Assembly: GCA_027490195.1 (NCBI GenBank)
Contig: JAIXYN010000025.1
Location: 60,880 to 124,879, forward strand
Source: Verrucomicrobiaceae bacterium
Lineage (GTDB): Bacteria; Verrucomicrobiota; Verrucomicrobiia; Verrucomicrobiales; Verrucomicrobiaceae
Reading direction: 5' to 3'
Length of the DNA: 64,000 bases
The notes under the pieces were generated by a model, which did not search any database, had not been told where the DNA came from, and saw only the letters and a program-made list of their open reading frames with translations. Shown here one piece after another: positions 63,412 through 64,000 of the stretch. The position numbers and the translations under genes are program-made. Every line of letters starts with the position of its first letter. The stretch's first letter is position 1.

Positions 63412-63752
63412 AAATCAGTCCCGAAATTCTCGAAAAAGAAGTTCAAGAGCTTACTGCAAAGTTCCGAAACGATAAATTATGGTCGGATGTCAAAGCATTG
63501 GCTAAATCCAAGGGGCTTGACCCTATGAAAACCCTTTTGGTTGGTTTTCATGAGACCGAAGATGAACTGGAATATGGAGTCTTCCTGACAGAAGTCGGCG
63601 AGTTAATAGAGTATTGCAGAAGCACTGCCATAAAATCTACGGCTTTGAAAAGCTGGAAAAAAAGGAGGGGCATAAAGAAGCTCTCGTACTACTACCCAGC
63701 AGTTGAGGCAGGTATTTGCCTGCAGAAACGAGATCGGGCTGCAACTGACTGA
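63408..63752 (+). CDS. Putative immunity protein for the toxin tip
   Basis: The 114-residue soluble protein starts at an ATG that overlaps the toxin stop (ATGA), the usual arrangement for toxin/immunity pairs. It has helix-rich N-terminal sequence (ILEKEVQELTAKFRNDKLWS), a beta-like middle (LLVGFHETEDELEYGVFLTE) and a Tyr-rich end (YYYPAVEAGI). I cannot name an immunity family. Base composition is clearly AT-richer than the surrounding genes. It is complete, unlike the toxin frame, and ends 47 bases before the right 17-bp repeat. Confidence 0.6.
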   Translation: MKISPEILEKEVQELTAKFRNDKLWSDVKALAKSKGLDPMKTLLVGFHETEDELEYGVFLTEVGELIEYCRSTAIKSTALKSWKKRRGIKKLSYYYPAVEAGICLQKRDRAATD

Positions 63753-63798
63753 CAACTCAAATCGCCGCCATAGTGGCAACCAATGGACGGTCAGAAAA

Positions 63799-63815
63799 AA
63801 GATGCCAGGCATTTA
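63799..63815 (-). repeat. 17-bp inverted repeat, right copy
   Basis: AAGATGCCAGGCATTTA is the exact reverse complement of 63105-63121. With the left copy it encloses the toxin tip and immunity gene (711 bases including both repeats). Confidence 0.8.
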
Positions 63816-63854
63816 GTTGATTGACTGCACCCGTTTTTAACTCATCTTTCCCCC

Positions 63855-64000
63855 ATGAAGCCCGCCCAAACCTCTGATCCTCAGACGCTCCCGCTTGAAG
63901 AGCAACTCGTCGGTGTGAATGCGAAAACGGGGCTCTATCCAGGCGCGCGGTCGTGGTCGGGGGGGAGGCATCGCATCTTGGGCAAGGGGCCGTTGGATTC
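63855..64000 (+). CDS. Hypothetical protein, 5' end only
   Basis: An ATG at 63855 opens a frame to the window end (48 codons visible; EEQLVGVNAKTGLYPGARSW). There is no signal peptide. The codon use is GC-rich like the host genes, unlike the preceding AT-rich cassette. It continues outside the window, so no family can be assigned. Confidence 0.5.
   Translation, partial: MKPAQTSDPQTLPLEEQLVGVNAKTGLYPGARSWSGGRHRILGKGPLD

Noticed and set aside
1..64000. tRNA, rRNA, CRISPR array, insertion sequence or prophage genes.
   Set aside because: None was recognised by eye in intergenic regions or proteins; a covariance-model search for tRNAs and small RNAs would be decisive.

Overview
The window is about 64 kb of high-GC bacterial chromosome packed with genes on both strands. 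The gene content points to the Verrucomicrobiota, probably a Prosthecobacter- or Verrucomicrobium-like heterotroph. The reasons are a DUF1501 protein with a Tat signal, a cysteine-type sulfatase, an M60 peptidase, a PEP-CTERM protein, a long 'Bacteroidetes-type' PurF, a TonB-dependent receptor, and a SOS-like operator of the form recalled for verrucomicrobial LexA (TGTTC-N4-GAACA). This is inference from gene families only. No rRNA, tRNA, CRISPR array or insertion sequence was recognised.

Layout. 1-8.9 kb: the 3' end of recR, a GYF/RDD membrane protein, two metallopeptidases (one M1 with HEAT repeats), a DUF1501 protein followed by a secreted HMA-fold protein, a sulfatase and a PQQ-type sugar dehydrogenase. 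9.2-21.5 kb: mostly housekeeping, with purF, an RlmM-like rRNA methyltransferase, a sialate O-acetylesterase, a K+-channel-like protein, an HlyD-type adaptor, thrC, argA and an MFS carrier. 21.7-27.7 kb: an amidase lipoprotein, an N-acetylneuraminate-lyase-like aldolase, an M60 peptidase and a cupin/XRE regulator. With the esterase and the MFS carrier these suggest use of sialylated glycoprotein. 27.8-34.2 kb: full-length metH and a class A penicillin-binding protein. 34.3-39.3 kb: a coupled pair of unknown secreted proteins, a DUF2726 protein divergent from a Y-family polymerase with a tandem SOS-like site between them, and a PEP-CTERM protein.

39.7-54.5 kb is the most coherent accessory region. 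A TonB-dependent receptor lies divergent to a NarL-type two-component pair. It is followed by a SulP anion transporter, an alginate-export-type porin and a DabA protein with its four zinc-ligand positions intact, followed by two different NuoL/M-like antiporter subunits. This is a candidate inorganic-carbon uptake locus. A convergent three-gene operon closes it: a small single-TM protein, a CpxP-like periplasmic protein and an ECF sigma factor. 54.6-62.3 kb is a five-gene lipid operon (patatin lipase, PaaK-like CoA ligase, thiolase, bifunctional enoyl-CoA hydratase/hydroxyacyl-CoA dehydrogenase, acyl-CoA dehydrogenase) ending in a strong hairpin, followed by mscL.

The last 1.2 kb looks recently rearranged. 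A decayed gene remnant precedes a 711-bp segment bounded by exact 17-bp inverted repeats. The segment carries an orphan deaminase-like toxin tip (88 codons) translationally coupled to a 114-codon putative immunity gene. The toxin has an Asp in place of the usual His of its HAE motif, one base change away. This cassette, the two-antiporter DabA locus and the tandem SOS-like site are the observations most worth following up.
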